Below, in pieces: positions 31,083 through 42,944 of a stretch of DNA of 64,000 bases. The notes beneath the pieces are model-generated. The model was not told the DNA's origin. It did not search any database and was given only the letters and a program-made list of their open reading frames with translations. Every line of letters starts with the position of its first letter. Positions within the stretch are counted from its first letter, which is position 1. Source of the DNA: Dryomyza anilis. Lineage: Eukaryota; Arthropoda; Insecta; Diptera; Dryomyzidae. Location of the stretch: the NCBI GenBank assembly GCA_951804985.1, contig OX638135.1, positions 10,454,058 to 10,518,057 of the forward strand, written 5' to 3'. A program made the translations under genes and the position numbers.

Positions 31083-32236
31083 CACGCTGAAAAAAAAGGG
31101 CTCTCCCAAACATAACTTAGCAGGAATTAACATGAATCTTTGGAATTTTATGTAAACATAATATATAATTGACTGATAAATCATTTGTAAACAGGGTTGT
31201 ATTGAGACTTGAACAGTGTTGTAATGAGCTCTGACCTACATTATAATATCTCGAAAACATTTTAATGTTGCCCCTTAAAATGGTGTATGATCTAATGAAA
31301 ACATAATAATTACTACATCCAAACAAAATAAATATTTGAACCGAAACATAACTATGTTCAAATTAAAACATGATTTTGAACGACCTGAATATAAATATGT
31401 TTCCAGTGAAACATATCAGTTGTTTCAGTACAAAAAGAAGTATGTTTGCATAGAAACATATTTAAATATTTTTGGAAAAAAATTCTGAAAATAAAATAAA
31501 AATAAAATATTGTTTTTTTTTTATTTACTTTTATTAAAAATCTTTAAACATGCACAGTGGAAAATTATAATAATAGAATTCAAATACAAATTTTTAAATG
31601 CATAAATAAATAATTGGTTTAAAACTGCAATTACAAGTAACAGCATCAATGAATGCACAATTGCACCAGCAGACGCTAAACCAGACGGTCCAGGATCGCT
31701 TTATATTTGGTACAGCACATAACGTAGGCAAGTAATTCACGGAGGCTTTTGTAAAAAAAACATGCCAAATTCTGTTTAAAAATCGAAACACTGATTTTCA
31801 TGTGTGGTTTTTTCACATTAGTTTCAGAAATTATATACTGCACTATATTATACTCTGTTACTATTAGTACTTTTTATAACACAATTTATATATATTTATT
31901 TAATTTACAAACGGTTAGAGCCATCAACGGAGTTCTGGTATTTTAACTTTAAGGGATATTGAAATATTAACAACCATATAAAAGTGATTTTTGGCTCATT
32001 TTTTGTAAACTTGAACCACTACATCTCTGGAAGTAGTGGACGAAAAAATAAAACAAAAATTGATCAATGTATATCTCGATACCCTTTATCAGTTGTGCAA
32101 GTTTCATTGAAATCGAAGAAGATGAGTTCTAACCGCTGGTCGATTTGGTGTGGAATGTCCCATATATTTTTTGCAAAAGTATTTTGGCACACCTTGAGGG
32201 TAAACTAACTATCGTTCAGAATAAATAATTTATTTC
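31083..32236 (+). repeat. Unclassified ~1.15 kb unit, copy 2
   Basis: Direct, diverged second copy beginning cacgctgaaaaaa. It shares sequence with copy 1 to about 31905, then continues with unrelated sequence to the point where gypsy RT resumes near 32240. The pair replaces about 650 bases of pol seen in gypsy-A, between the linker and RT block 3. I cannot name the family. Confidence 0.6.
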
Positions 32237-32239
32237 TTG

Positions 32240-33591
32240 CGATATTTCAAACATTTCAAGGAGCGACAAAACGCTGACAAAAAATGGAGACTTGTCATAG
32301 ATTTTTGTAATTTAAATGACGTAACCATAAAACAGGTATTTCCGATTCCGCGAATAGACGAAATATTAGATCAATTAGGTCACAGTCGTTATTTTTCAAC
32401 TTTAGATTTAGCAAGTGGCTATCATCAGGTTTTAGTAGAAGAAGGTGATAAAGAAAAAACTGCTTTCATTACAGGACTTGGACATTTTAAATTCAATAAT
32501 ACGCCTTTCGGTTTAACAGGGGCACCAGCAACTTTCCAGAGGATAATGAATCACATCTTAACAGGATTACAGGGTATCGATTGTTTTGTATATCTTGATG
32601 ATATAGTTGTGTATGGGAAAAATATAAGCGAACATGAACACAGATTAAGTAAAGTATTACAGAAATTAAGAGACCATAATTTAAAATTAAATACCGAAAA
32701 ATGTCAGTTTTTGCGTCGTGAATTTGTATATTTAGGACATAAATGTTAGGAACTTGGTGCGCTGCCAGACCCCGCTAAGGCGTTAAAAATATTCCAGTAT
32801 AAGGAAACAGAAAATAAGTACAAGCATTCTTGGGATTAATTAATTTTTACAGAAAGTTCATAAGCAATATGGCAAGGTTATCATTACCAATTAACAATTT
32901 ACTTAAAAAGGACGTGAAATTGACATGGACGGACGATTGTCAAAATGTATTTATTAAATTGAAAGAATCAATAATTTCACCTCCAATATTAGCATATCCA
33001 GATTTTACAAAAACTTTTTTACTAACAACAGACGCAAGTAACAAAGCAGTAGGTGCAGTCCTATCTCATGGTGAAGTAGGAAGCGGAATATGACTTTGAA
33101 ATAATTTAGAAACCAGGCATAAAGAATTTAAATGCGAATGCTTTAAGCAGAGTATCATATATAGAACCAGATATTACAGCCGTACAAACACGATCCAAAA
33201 CTACACAAAATATATCAACAAATTACAAAAACAAAGCCCCAAATAAGTACACCGGTCGTAGATGAAACAATAACAGATGCAAATAACAAAACAAATTCTG
33301 CACACTTATTAACTGACCCGGAAGAGATTACAACGGTAATAAAAGATGTTCATGATTCAGCATTAGGAGGGAATCAGGGCGCAGTAAAAACATATTTTAG
33401 AATCAGAAGACAATTTAAGTGGAAAGGTATGCAGAAACAAAAAAAAATATTACTTTAAAAATTGTTCAAAATGCGAAGTAAATAAAAGTTCCAGGCTTAC
33501 TAAAATGCCAATGGTCCTAACTGATATGCCAGTGAGAGCATTTGATAAAGTATACATGGATCTTGTAGGAATTTTACCAGAAACTATCATA
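32240..33591 (+). pseudogene. Gypsy-A2 RT, RNase H and integrase fragments (left)
   Basis: A 170-codon frame starts at NADKKWRLVIDFCNLNDVT and includes FSTLDLASGYHQVLVEEGD, FVYLDDIVVYG and KLNTEKCQFLRREFVYLGHK. After a frameshift LGLINFYRKFISNMARLSLP and TTDASNKAVGAVLSHGEVG follow, and then a jump past most of RNase H. The integrase part has MVLTDMPVRAFDKVYMDLVG with the first catalytic Asp present, and stops at LPETI. The RT N-terminus and the rest of integrase are absent. Left arm has C where the right arm has R in DF(C/R)NLND. Confidence 0.82.
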
Positions 33592-34840
33592 CAAATTTTC
33601 TTGAAAAATGTTTACACTATTTCAAAATTATTTTTTTTTTTGACAAATATTTTTGTGGGTTGCTGTTCCCATAACCTATTGTAATTGAGTATTTATTTAA
33701 AACTGCACTCTAAAAACTGAGTTTAAAATTACTACGTAAAATTGTGTATTTTTTTGTGTAAATTTGCGAATTTTGTGCACATATGCGTATAAAAGTGTTT
33801 TTAAAAAATTATTTAGACAATTATTGTTTAATGTTTGACAATTTACGTATACTATACTATGACTATTTACGTATACATGCATTTTATTTGCATTTTTAAA
33901 CCTTTGTTGTGTGATATTAAGCACAAAATGTTTAATATTGATATGCCGAATATTTAAGATTAGACACGCGTAGAAAATTTAGACATAATTTGTTTATTCT
34001 TACACAAGCTTTGTTGAATTTTAAGCACATCTTGTTGAAACTTGCGACTATTAGTCTGTAGTGAAAATGAAGCCAAGCCATGCTTATTTATTCTAATTTA
34101 ACTCGCTTGCTGTAAAGACATCTATAAATAGGGGACATCACTCAACTATAAACCAGAAGACAATGGTTTTATAAACATTTTTAAATGAATTTTGTATTCA
34201 TAAATATTAAAGTGTTCTTGTTATTATTTTAACCAAATTTCTGTTTATTTTTAGGTTGTGAAAGCTAAAATTTTCATTTGTTTGTTTTCATATTTCATAA
34301 ACACCCTTATTTATTACAACAATTGTTAAAAAAAAAAAATAGAAATATACATTAATAAATAAATTGGTATATAAAATTTGAATTTTGCAGTTGAATCAAT
34401 AAATGTTCACAAAACAATGGAAAAATTTTCGCCTGCGACGCTTTTCTGTTCGAATCATTTTACTAATATTATGAAAATATTTTTATGAAGTGTAAGTACA
34501 AATTTCAAATGAAATCGATTGGTTTAATTTAATAATTTCTCAAATTATATACATTTCGAATATTTTTCAAAGCCTTTTTCAATTTTTTTCTAGTTTTGTA
34601 TATGTTTAAATGTTTAATAGTTATACGTATTTTCAATTATGGAATACTGTTTTATTACTTCCTGAAGGAAACTCCGTTATAAGAGGATCGTACACTCGAT
34701 ATCTTACCTAGTTCAGGCATCGTCAGATACTGATTTTCTGAAATAATGACATATGTTCATGAGCCAAACAGAAATCTTCCTCCCCATCCCCTTCATTTTG
34801 AAGTTAGTTAAAATCCCCCCACGAGCAAATCCTGGTAATG
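33592..34840. other. AT-rich segment with LTR-like features
   Basis: Not homologous to gypsy-A. It includes tataaata at 34123-34130 within atctataaataggggac, and 120 bases on a gtgttcttgttatt stretch followed by tttctgtttatttttag, which resembles a splice acceptor. The mirror arm (44790-46245) carries ~210 extra bases here. It could be an LTR or promoter of another element joined to A2 in the integrase gene; I cannot prove it. Confidence 0.35.
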
Positions 34841-35590
34841 ATATCTAATTGTTGTCGTCCGAGCCATAACTCTCACATGTCTTTTTATCATTATTCTTTT
34901 GTACTTCATTACATCACATTACCATTTCAGACCTTTTCCCAACAAAATTAAACGACCTTCTTTGATTTTTATTGTTTGGTGGATTTCTTGTTCTTCTTCT
35001 TCGTGCATGTTTTACTTCTTTGTGTGCTTCGTCGTGGTTGAAGTGCATTTCCAGAATCCGGATTATTATTAAAATACATATTACTTTGTATTGTTTACTA
35101 TCACTTCATACTTAATATAATTTAACATAATTTTTTAATTTATATATTAATTGTATTTTTATATAAACATTTTACTTATTACTTTTAATAAAATGTACAT
35201 GTTTTAATGTATTTTAAAAATATTTAATTTGTCCTTAATATTTCATTAGCACATGAATCATTTTAAAAAATACTTAGCTATTTATTCTTGATATATGATA
35301 ATATTTTCAATCTTTCTTTTGCGTAACAAAAATTATCGTTAAATGATCTTGTTTAAAACGTTTCTTAGTTGGTTTTTGTAGCAGCATTAACGTATCTCGT
35401 ATGATTTTCAGTCCGTTAGTGCAGTGGTTCCTACATTCAAAACACTGCATTGAATTTTATCACTTATAACTATACCTTCAGTTTGTGCTCCGCTTGCGTC
35501 TATCTATATTTAAAGTACAATTATCTTTCTGTCGTTTGTTTCGATTGACACTGAAATTGAGGTACTGACCTATCTCAAATATAGTGACAA
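34841..35590 (-). mobile_element. Gypsy-A-like 3' UTR remnant (A3), minus orientation
   Basis: Reverse complement of about 21880-22700 of gypsy-A, recognised by gaggtactgacctatctcaa (35558) and ccataactctcacatg (34863). It lies on both sides of the inner edge of palindrome 2 (35076). Together with the integrase piece at 38160-38640 it is part of one minus-strand element A3. Confidence 0.7.
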
Positions 35591-36299
35591 TGTATATTTA
35601 CAAGCTTTTATTATTTATTTAACTTCACTTGTTTGTACGTTTGTCCGTTTGTTAGTATGTCGGGCACAAAAATATCATATTTAACATACTTATTTCCGAT
35701 CGAGTTGAAACTTGGAACACAGTATTCGACAGTATTCGATGTGGCACATATAAAAATGAATAAAACTTTGAATTTTGTCCGCTAGGGGGCGCATTTGCTT
35801 TTAATGGACCCTCTAAAGTGCGTTCTTCACCTAGAAAATTGAAATTTAAAACATGTATATTATAGGCAACGGGTAAAAATTCAGCAAACTTAGAACTTCG
35901 AATTTTCTCCGCTAGAGGTCACATTAATTATTAATGGACCCTCTGAAATGCGATCATCACCTAGAAAGGTCAAATGCTTTTAATATAATAAATAAAACTG
36001 CTCATCCGATTTTCTTGAAATTTTTACCACAGATGCGGTATGATTTTTAAGGAATGATAGGATATATATGGGCAGGATTGGACAAATAGGCGTGGCAGCT
36101 CCCATACAACGTAAACTTTCAATATGATATAACTCGGCAGTTTCACCAGCTACGAACATGAAACAAAAAACTCAAATACAAAAAAAAACATTAAAAGAAA
36201 AAACACAAAAGCAAAAGCACAAAACAAAAGCAAAAATACAAAACAAAATCAATAACATAAAACTAAAAACCAAACTAAAGGAAATACAAAAAAAGGAAA

Positions 36300-36716
36300 G
36301 ATATTGAAAAACGAACTCACCATACTAAAACTCACCACAATAAAGTTCACCACACTAAAATTCATCACACTAAAATTGATAACACTAAAACTCACCACAC
36401 TAAAACTCACTACACTATAACTCACCACAGTAAAATTCACCACAATAAAACTCCCCATATTATAACTCACCACACTAAAACTCACCACACTATAACTTAC
36501 CACACTGAAATTCACTACACTAAAATTCACCACAATAAAATGTACAACATAAAAATTCACCACACTAAAACTCTCCACAATAATATTCACCACACTAAAA
36601 CTGACCAGACTAAAACTCACCACACTAAAACTCACCACACCAAAATTCACCACACCTAAACTTACCACACCGAAACTCACCACATTAAAACTCATCACAT
36701 TAAAACTTCTACTGGT
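36300..36716. repeat. 15-bp minisatellite
   Basis: About 27 variants of actcaccacactaaa in tandem. The minus strand stays open for 149 codons, reading VVSFS-type pentapeptides, because 15 is a multiple of three and the unit has no stop in that frame. This does not show that it is translated. Confidence 0.92.
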
Positions 36717-36839
36717 AATAACTCTACGGTGAAGAATTCTACGGGAAAGCGTTCTATGGAGAAGAACTTTACGTATGTATAGTATTGAAGACTGAAAAAA
36801 AAAATTATTTATATGTTATATTTATTAACTTAGAGCTTT

Positions 36840-37615
36840 GATTTTCCATCTCTAGAGGACGTTAAGTACGAAATTTTATATCGCAGTAACCACTGAACCG
36901 ATCTCTATAAAATTTGGTGCAGTAATTCTTTCGAGCACGCAAATTAATGCAGTTCAGAAAGTAGTTATAAATTTCATCGAGAGGGGGCGTTAAAGGCACC
37001 ATTGACCCGATCTATGCAAAACTTCATTAAGTGACTCCTTCGGGATCCCAATTTAACAAATCGTCGTTGTAGAACGAAAAGTCACAAACTACATTTTTAT
37101 GAATAATTTAAATTTCTAGTTTGTTGATTAATACTATAAAAAGTAATTGATGCATTTTTAAATATCAATTGATAGATTTACATTTTCTTATCATTTGGTT
37201 AAAAAAATTGATATCATCGATTAAAAGTTAACAGAAATGTATATAAAGATTTTTGTAAATGAATATTTGTCATTTTGAAAATGTATTTGGTGACCTTTCG
37301 TTCTACAACGACGATATGCTAGTGTATAGTTCGAAATTATATCGATAGAGGGCGGTAAGGACAAAACAAATCGAGGTAAATACTGAACCGATATATGAAA
37401 AACTTGGTACAATTACTCTTGCGGGCACCAAATTTAACATACTCTAGAGTGTAGTTATAAAATATATCGATAGAGGGTGTTAAGATCAAAATTTTATACC
37501 TCGGTTATCACTTAACTGATCTCGACAATGCTTGGTACAGGAAATCGTTGTGGAAATTTTCAAAGACTAGAAAGTAGTTCAAATTACATCGACAGAAGGT
37601 GTTAAGGGCAAAATA
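36840..37615 (+). repeat. Diverged ~125-bp tandem repeat, interrupted by a MITE
   Basis: Five units marked by tcgatagagggnggttaag-like strings at 36848, 36977, 37340, 37460 and 37587, each followed by ccactgaaccgatct and acttggtacaattact-like text. The third unit boundary is split by the MITE at 37061-37314. Confidence 0.75.
37061..37314. mobile_element. MITE with 25-bp inverted ends
   Basis: 254 bp. The left end tcgtcgttgtagaacgaaa and the right end are inverted copies over 25 bases with one mismatch. The interior is AT-rich with no frame. The insertion site is inside a satellite unit, and neighbouring units show the uninterrupted sequence. The target duplication is unclear, so the superfamily is open. 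Confidence 0.85.
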
Positions 37616-37989
37616 ATAATTCTAATGACCATATAACGACTAAAAAAGTAAAAAAAAAACTAATAAAAAAAAACTTTTTAAAAATCAAGCTTTTATAAAA
37701 ATCTGTACTATAAAATTAAAAATAAATTTATTAAAAATTAAAAATAAATTTATTAAAAATATAAAATATATTTATGTATTTTTATAATGAATACATATTA
37801 ATATATGAAATAAATTAAATTAAATCTTATTCAAATTATATTATTATGATATACGTTTATAAGAAATAAATTTTAAAATTTACTAAGAGGTTTTCAAATA
37901 CAAAAATAAAAGCGTGCGGCGGAAATATTAAAAATTACCAGCATATTACATTTGTAAATGTGTAAATGTATGAATGTTAACTATCAAAG

Positions 37990-38006
37990 GAATACAATTA
38001 GGAGCA

Positions 38007-38061
<55 letters not shown>
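37990..38061. repeat. (TA)n microsatellite
   Basis: About 34 TA units following acatatt. Upstream of the A3 integrase remnant. Open frames across it read YIYIYI and are meaningless. Confidence 0.95.
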
Positions 38062-38063
<2 letters not shown>

Positions 38064-38159
38064 CTCAGTGCGCTGAATTGTCTTGCGTCTCATTTATTAT
38101 TGTTGAATGCTTCCACAGTGGGGCAAATTACTTCTTTTCGTAACAGTATTATAAACAGG

Positions 38160-38640
38160 TGAACATTTACGTTTTAAATTCGTGGGCAGATCAAAATCAA
38201 ACCCATACAAAGTTCGGAAAGGCGTTTGCCCTGTTGTCATATGCACTGTGTTATTGTGCACGTACATTGCCGAATTTAACCCAGTCCCAGTTTGACTTTG
38301 ATAGTCCCAGTTTGACTTATCTTCTTTTCCAAAACTTCACAAATATTCTGCTAACGGTCGATGGCTTTATTTCAAAGATCCATTAGCTTGTGGCGTAATA
38401 TGTAACTTTTTAATTCCTAACAATTAACATGTATCTGTATCAAAAAGTATTGAGATGAAATTTGCACCATTGTCGGTAACTAATACTTTTGGAATATTTA
38501 AGCGCGTAATGATTTCGTCGTAAAATGTTTTCGCTGCAGTGCTTGCTTCTGCGTCCGGTATAGCTACGCAACACATATATTTTGAAAAATCATCTTGAAA
38601 AGTAAATATATATTTATTCCCTGAGATAGGTTAGGATGAA
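38160..38640 (-). pseudogene. Gypsy-A3 integrase fragment
   Basis: Read from 38640 down: KYMCCVAIPDAEASTAAKTF, IPKVLVTDNGANFISILF, then QANGSLK, a stop, SHRPLAEYL, and a duplicated SNWD block. It matches gypsy-A integrase 20700-21060. The second catalytic Asp is present (TDNG); the expected Glu position reads Lys (NGSLK). The upstream part is cut by the LOA-like LINE at 38641. Confidence 0.8.
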
Positions 38641-38703
38641 ATGGCTGCTACATGCACACTTAGACCAAAAGAGGTCCATTGTGATACCACAGATCTAATC
38701 CTG

Positions 38704-39015
38704 CTACCATTCGTTGAACCAATCGGCGCTTTTTACAAAGCTACGTATAAATTTTCTTTCAATGCCGGCAATATCGTTCAGGTTACCTAAGAAGTAATGG
38801 CCGAAGCATTTGTTCCTTTTGTATGAGAGGGCTAGGCAAGTACAGAGGAGATGCATAGTGGATTCCTCCTCGTCCATACAGCTCCTACAGAGTTCAGGAG
38901 CTTGCACACCTAACCTTATTGCGTGTCTGCCTATTATACAGTAGCCAGTGATAACACCAACCATTGTGCTAATAACTTTCCTATTTGTCATAAGGAGTTG
39001 TTTAGATCTCTTCAA
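38704..39015 (-). pseudogene. LOA-like LINE ORF2, C-terminal Cys/His region
   Basis: Has ITGYCIIGRHAIRLGVQAPE followed by LCRSCMDEEESTMHLLCTC, a C-x2-C...H...C pattern found at the ORF2 end of many insect LINEs and thought to bind nucleic acid. It ends FVKSADWFNEW and a stop. Separated from RNase H by a frameshift near 39016. Confidence 0.7.
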
Positions 39016-39017
39016 TT

Positions 39018-39630
39018 CTAAATTAGGCTATTCTTGTTTAGTGGTGGAGCAGGTTGTACTACCCGCCCACCTTTTGTTTTCGTTAATGTGTCTTGCTCCA
39101 GAATGAGTTTACAAGTTGATAAGGGAATACCCAGATTACTCATCTCAGGCTGAATGTTCAGTGTGGTCTCCTTCCTAGCTAGTTCGTCGGTCTTCTCATT
39201 TTCTTCGATGTCCCTGTGCCGTGGCACCCAATACAGGTGTATATTGAACTGGTTTGCCATCTCCATCAGAGATGAGCGGCAGTCGTGAGCAACTTTCGAC
39301 GTGAGGGACTCGGATATAACGGATTTGATGGCGGTTTGACTATCGATGAAAATACTAATATCATTTACGGATACTATATTCCATCTTAGCCAGAACATCT
39401 TTAATAGCCATGACTTCCGCTTAAAATACACTACAGTAGTCCGGCAGGCGGAAGGCTATACCTAAGTTTAGTTGTTCACAAAAAACACCACATCCTACCT
39501 TACCATCCAGCTTAGAGCCGTCAGTATAGAATTCAAGAGTGTTTCCAGTTGTCAAAGTGCCTCCTTCCCAGTCTTCTCTAGAGGGTATAGTTGTCTTAAA
39601 GCCCCTATCGAAGGCGAGGGTTAGAAGCAT
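39018..39630 (-). pseudogene. LOA-like LINE RNase H
   Basis: Two frames: FYTDGSKLDGKVGCGVF (first catalytic Asp in TDGS), a break near 39425, then ISIFIDSQTAIKSVISESLT (Asp in IDSQ) and LYWVPRHRDIEENEKTDELA (His/Asp region). This is a type-I RNase H that removes template RNA during reverse transcription. It is typical of LOA, I and R1-related clades. Confidence 0.8.
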
Positions 39631-39853
39631 TTAGTCGGTATTTTTTGGGTAACCTTGTTTATAGATTTGTAATTGTGGTGTGTCCCCTATTTGTCTTCCG
39701 CCACTAGTTTGTGACGGACGGTTTTCCTAAGATGTCTATTACTATGAAATGTAAAAGCATGTTTAGTGCGTCAGAGGCCGTAGTTCTTAAAGCAGCACTG
39801 ATGCATAATGAGGCGTTTCTTTGTACTCTACTGAGATTGGCGAGATATGATGT

Positions 39854-41528
39854 TTACTCCATTGCTGCCCACCAGACGAGAACTCCATACAAAAGTATTA
39901 GGGTTAAACCCCACTTTCTTCCCACAGCTTTTTTGCAGGTATATAAGGCTACCGTAGCCTTTTTGATTCTTTCTTGAATTTTTGGTTTCCAGGAAAGTTT
40001 ACTGTCCAGGATTAAGCCTAGGTATTTTGCGGAATCTTTGAATTCAAGATTTACTCCGTTTAGGACTGGTGGGTCGATATGTGGAATCTTATATTTCCTG
40101 ATGAATAGCACTAGTTCTGTTTTGGATGGGTTCACAATTTTTCGAATTTCGAATTTGGGGTTTATGTCCAACTATGAATTCGGCCATAACCCCCATTGGC
40201 GGTTATGTCCGATTTTATATTTTTGATTTTTTTTTTAAATCGAATTTATTTATTTTGTTAAATTTGCTTGTTATTGATATTTTTTAAATACATTGTTTTG
40301 TAAATTTATAACTAAAACTTTTTGGAAATAAAATGTTGTTCTTCCCATTAATGTACAAAACAAATATAAAATTTATTTTGGTATTTTTTGAATTTATGTG
40401 AATTTAAGCGCCGCATGCGAAATTTTATTTCCAAAAAATCGCACGATTTATTGTAAATAAAATTTAATACTTCTCTTCAATGAATAAAACAATGATATAA
40501 TTTTATTTTGATATTTTTTGAATTTATGCGAAACTGAAGCGCCGAGGGGAAATTTTATTTCCAAAAAATCACGCGATTTTTTGTAAATAAAATTTCATTC
40601 TTCTCTTTAGTGAATAAAACAAAGATATATTTTTATTTAGATATTTTTTGAATTTATGCGAAATTCAAGCGCCGCAGTCGAAATTTTATTTCCAAAAACC
40701 GCGCGATTTTTTTTAAATAAAATTTCATTCTTCTCTATAGTGAATAAAACAAAGATACATTTTTATTTTGATATTTTTAGAATTTATGTGAAACTGATGC
40801 GCCGCAGGCTAAATATGAATTTCTAAAAAAATCGCGCATGATAACATATTTTTTAGAGGTTTATTCCCGCATAGTAACGCGGACTTAAGCAACAAAATCG
40901 ATTGGGTATTATGACCGAATTTTTTTTGTAATCCCCAAATTCGAATTGGGGGTTATGTCCGTGGGGGTTATGTCCGGGCACCTGCAATAACATTGCAGCC
41001 CCCTTCCTGTAGTTTGAACAGTAGGTCATTCACTACAATGTTCCAAAGAAGGGGAGATAGCACTCCACCCTGTGGAGTACATCTACTAACAAAACTTTTG
41101 ACAGTGGATTGTCCCAGTTAAGAGTTTATAACCCTGCTTGTCAGCATTTGGTGTATAAACGTACTTAAAGACTTCTCCACTCCCAGTTTTATTAGTGCGC
41201 TCGTTATAGCATTTAATGTGACGTCGTTAAAGCTCCCTCTATGTCTAAAAACGTAACCAATGTGTACTCTTTATCGTCTAAGGATTTCTCAATTTCTGAA
41301 ACTAATTGGTGCAGAGCTGTTTTCAAAGATTTACCCTTTGCAGTATGCATGCTGTGCCTGTGACATTTTCGAAGGTTCGATACTACTACGAAGATATGTG
41401 TCTAACAACCTCTCGAGAGTTTTTAGAAGAAAGGAAGATAGACTGATTGGTCTTAGGTCTTTAGGAGAACTATGAGAACCTTTTTCTGCTTTGGGAACGA
41501 AAACTGCTTTCACCTCCCTCCACTTCAA
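39854..41528 (-). pseudogene. LOA-like LINE reverse transcriptase, interrupted
   Basis: From 41528: KWREVKAVFVPKAEKGSHSS, KDLRPISLSSFLLKTLERLL; then, beyond a frameshift, GGVLSPLLWNIVVNDLLFKL and GCNVIA. After an insertion (40140-40978) the text resumes VNPSKTELVLFIRKYKIP, SAKYLGLILDSKLSW and KKAVGRKWGL. The catalytic YADD and about 35 flanking residues are missing at the insertion, so insertion and deletion go together. Inactive. Confidence 0.8.
40140..40978. mobile_element. Unclassified insertion with inverted ends and 130-bp tandem repeats
   Basis: Ends carry a gaatttgggg/ccccaaattc inverted pair (40151-40160 and 40934-40942), and a ccataacccccatt-type string inverted relative to aattgggggttatgtccg (40944-40961). 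The centre holds four ~130-base units marked by gcgccgc (40408, 40539, 40669, 40799). No frame. It looks like a non-autonomous element. Confidence 0.7.
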
Positions 41529-42134
41529 GGGAATATATGTAAGGTCTAAACAACCCTTAAAAATTACAGTTAGCCATGATGCAATAACCTGCAGTGTCTG
41601 CTGTAACTCAGCGGGAATAACCCCGTCAGGTCCTGGAGATTTGTAAGGTTTACAACTACTGATAGCCCAGTTGAGTTTGTCGTTAGTAATTATCTTCTAC
41701 GGGTCTAGTAACTCTGACCTGGAAGGACTTTCACAGGTAGGGAGTGGTAGACTGGAGAGATGTTTTGTACTTCCAGGGAAGTGAGTGTCCATAAGAAGTT
41801 CAATGGATTCGGTACATGATGTTGTCCAGGTACCATCAGGATATGTAAGATAACTTGGAATGGTGGGACTAGTGGATAGTATTTTCCTTAGCCTCGATGC
41901 TTGGGATGTTTCATTTATTTTCTCACAGAATAGTCTCCATGAGTCGCGCTTGGCTTTCCTGATTGACGATTAATATGCCCGAAGACCGACCTTATAGCAC
42001 TCCCAGTCATGTAATAGTCTAGTGTACTTAGCTTTATTAAAAAGTTCCCTACTATTACTACGCAGGGTTCTTATGTTAGGTGACCATCAGTGTGGTCTAA
42101 TTTTCCCAATGTGTCTGTTAGTTGGGCATGTTTT

Positions 42135-42944
42135 TTATTGCGCTGAATTGCGTTTATCTGTGAGTGTGTCAACAAGTATGTCAAGGTCCGCTTTACCATC
42201 AGGAGATTTCGGATTTATGATCAACAGATTTGCTGTCCCGATTTCATTGTATCGTGTCCAGTTCGTTTTCCTGTAATTCAGAGAGAGGGGTGGTGCTGGT
42301 GACTGATCGTTTATACTAAACTGAATATAACGATGGTCAGAAAAAGAGTTTGACCCTCTCCAGTCTATGACTTTTTGCGATGTTAAGTCAGAGATAAGTG
42401 TAATGTCTAAGACTTCTCTCCTATTTTTTTTGTAATAAAGGTTGGTTCCGACCCAGTGTTGCATATTGTTAGGTTTGTGGCCATTATGTAATCAAAAAGT
42501 AACTTACCTCTAATATTGATATCAGTACTACCCCAAATTGTATGGTGCGAGTTGGCGTCGCTGCCTAAAATTATCTCCATATGTTTTAGTTCTGCATCTC
42601 CAATGGCCTTCCGCAGGTTCTCCGGCGGAAAGGTTCCTTGCGGATCATGCGCAAGATACGCCGAGATTAAACAATATGAAGTGGTGCCGGAAAATATTAT
42701 GTGTTTTCTTTGCAAGAATACAAGACCGGGCTTTACCTTTGTCTCTTACATAGATGATATTGTATTTTTGTGTCCTGAGTTCATGGATGTGGTTACCAAT
42801 ATCCCATGGCTCTTGAATTCGGACTAGGTCCTCACACCTTTCACTAAGGCGGAGGATAAGGCCGGCCGATGCCGTTTTTGAATGATGAAGGTTAATCTGT
42901 AGGATACGGAGCATTAGTGCTACCGGCCCCCACAGACCTATCAA
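42135..42944 (-). pseudogene. LOA-like LINE endonuclease (APE type)
   Basis: From 42944: LRILQINLHHSKTASAGLIL, RIQEPWDIG (catalytic Glu), then in other frames GTFPPENLRKAIG, EIILGSDANSHHTIWGS (D-x-N motif) and FSDHRYIQFSI (S-D-H motif). These are the core motifs of an apurinic-endonuclease-like domain that nicks the target. Two frameshifts divide it near 42650 and 42440. Confidence 0.83.

Larger units (their letters stand above)
26361..35076 (+). repeat. Palindrome 2, left arm
   Basis: Inverted copy of 44505-53251. Paired positions sum to 79592 near the outer end, 79910 after the SINE, and 79839 towards the middle. The 318-base shift equals the SINE (309) plus its 9-base target duplication exactly. 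Other arm-specific indels include about 80 bases missing here near 30360 and about 210 bases missing here near 34265. Substitutions are more common than in palindrome 1, so this palindrome is older. Confidence 0.95.
35591..38159. mobile_element. Repeat-rich insertion of unknown class inside A3
   Basis: Separates the A3 3' UTR from its integrase. Contains repeated paragraphs with ccgctagggggcgcat or tcgatagagggcggtaag, spaced about 120-140 bases (35780, 35910, 36848, 36977, 37340, 37460, 37587), a 15-bp minisatellite, a MITE and a (TA)n run. No protein domain. Possibly a satellite-bearing non-autonomous element. Confidence 0.5.

Noticed and set aside
36249..36698. A 149-residue repeat protein on the minus strand
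   Set aside because: It is the translation of a 15-bp minisatellite; no start context, no conserved domain, and flanks are non-coding.
37958..38162. Small proteins with YIYIYI runs
   Set aside because: Translation of a (TA)n microsatellite.
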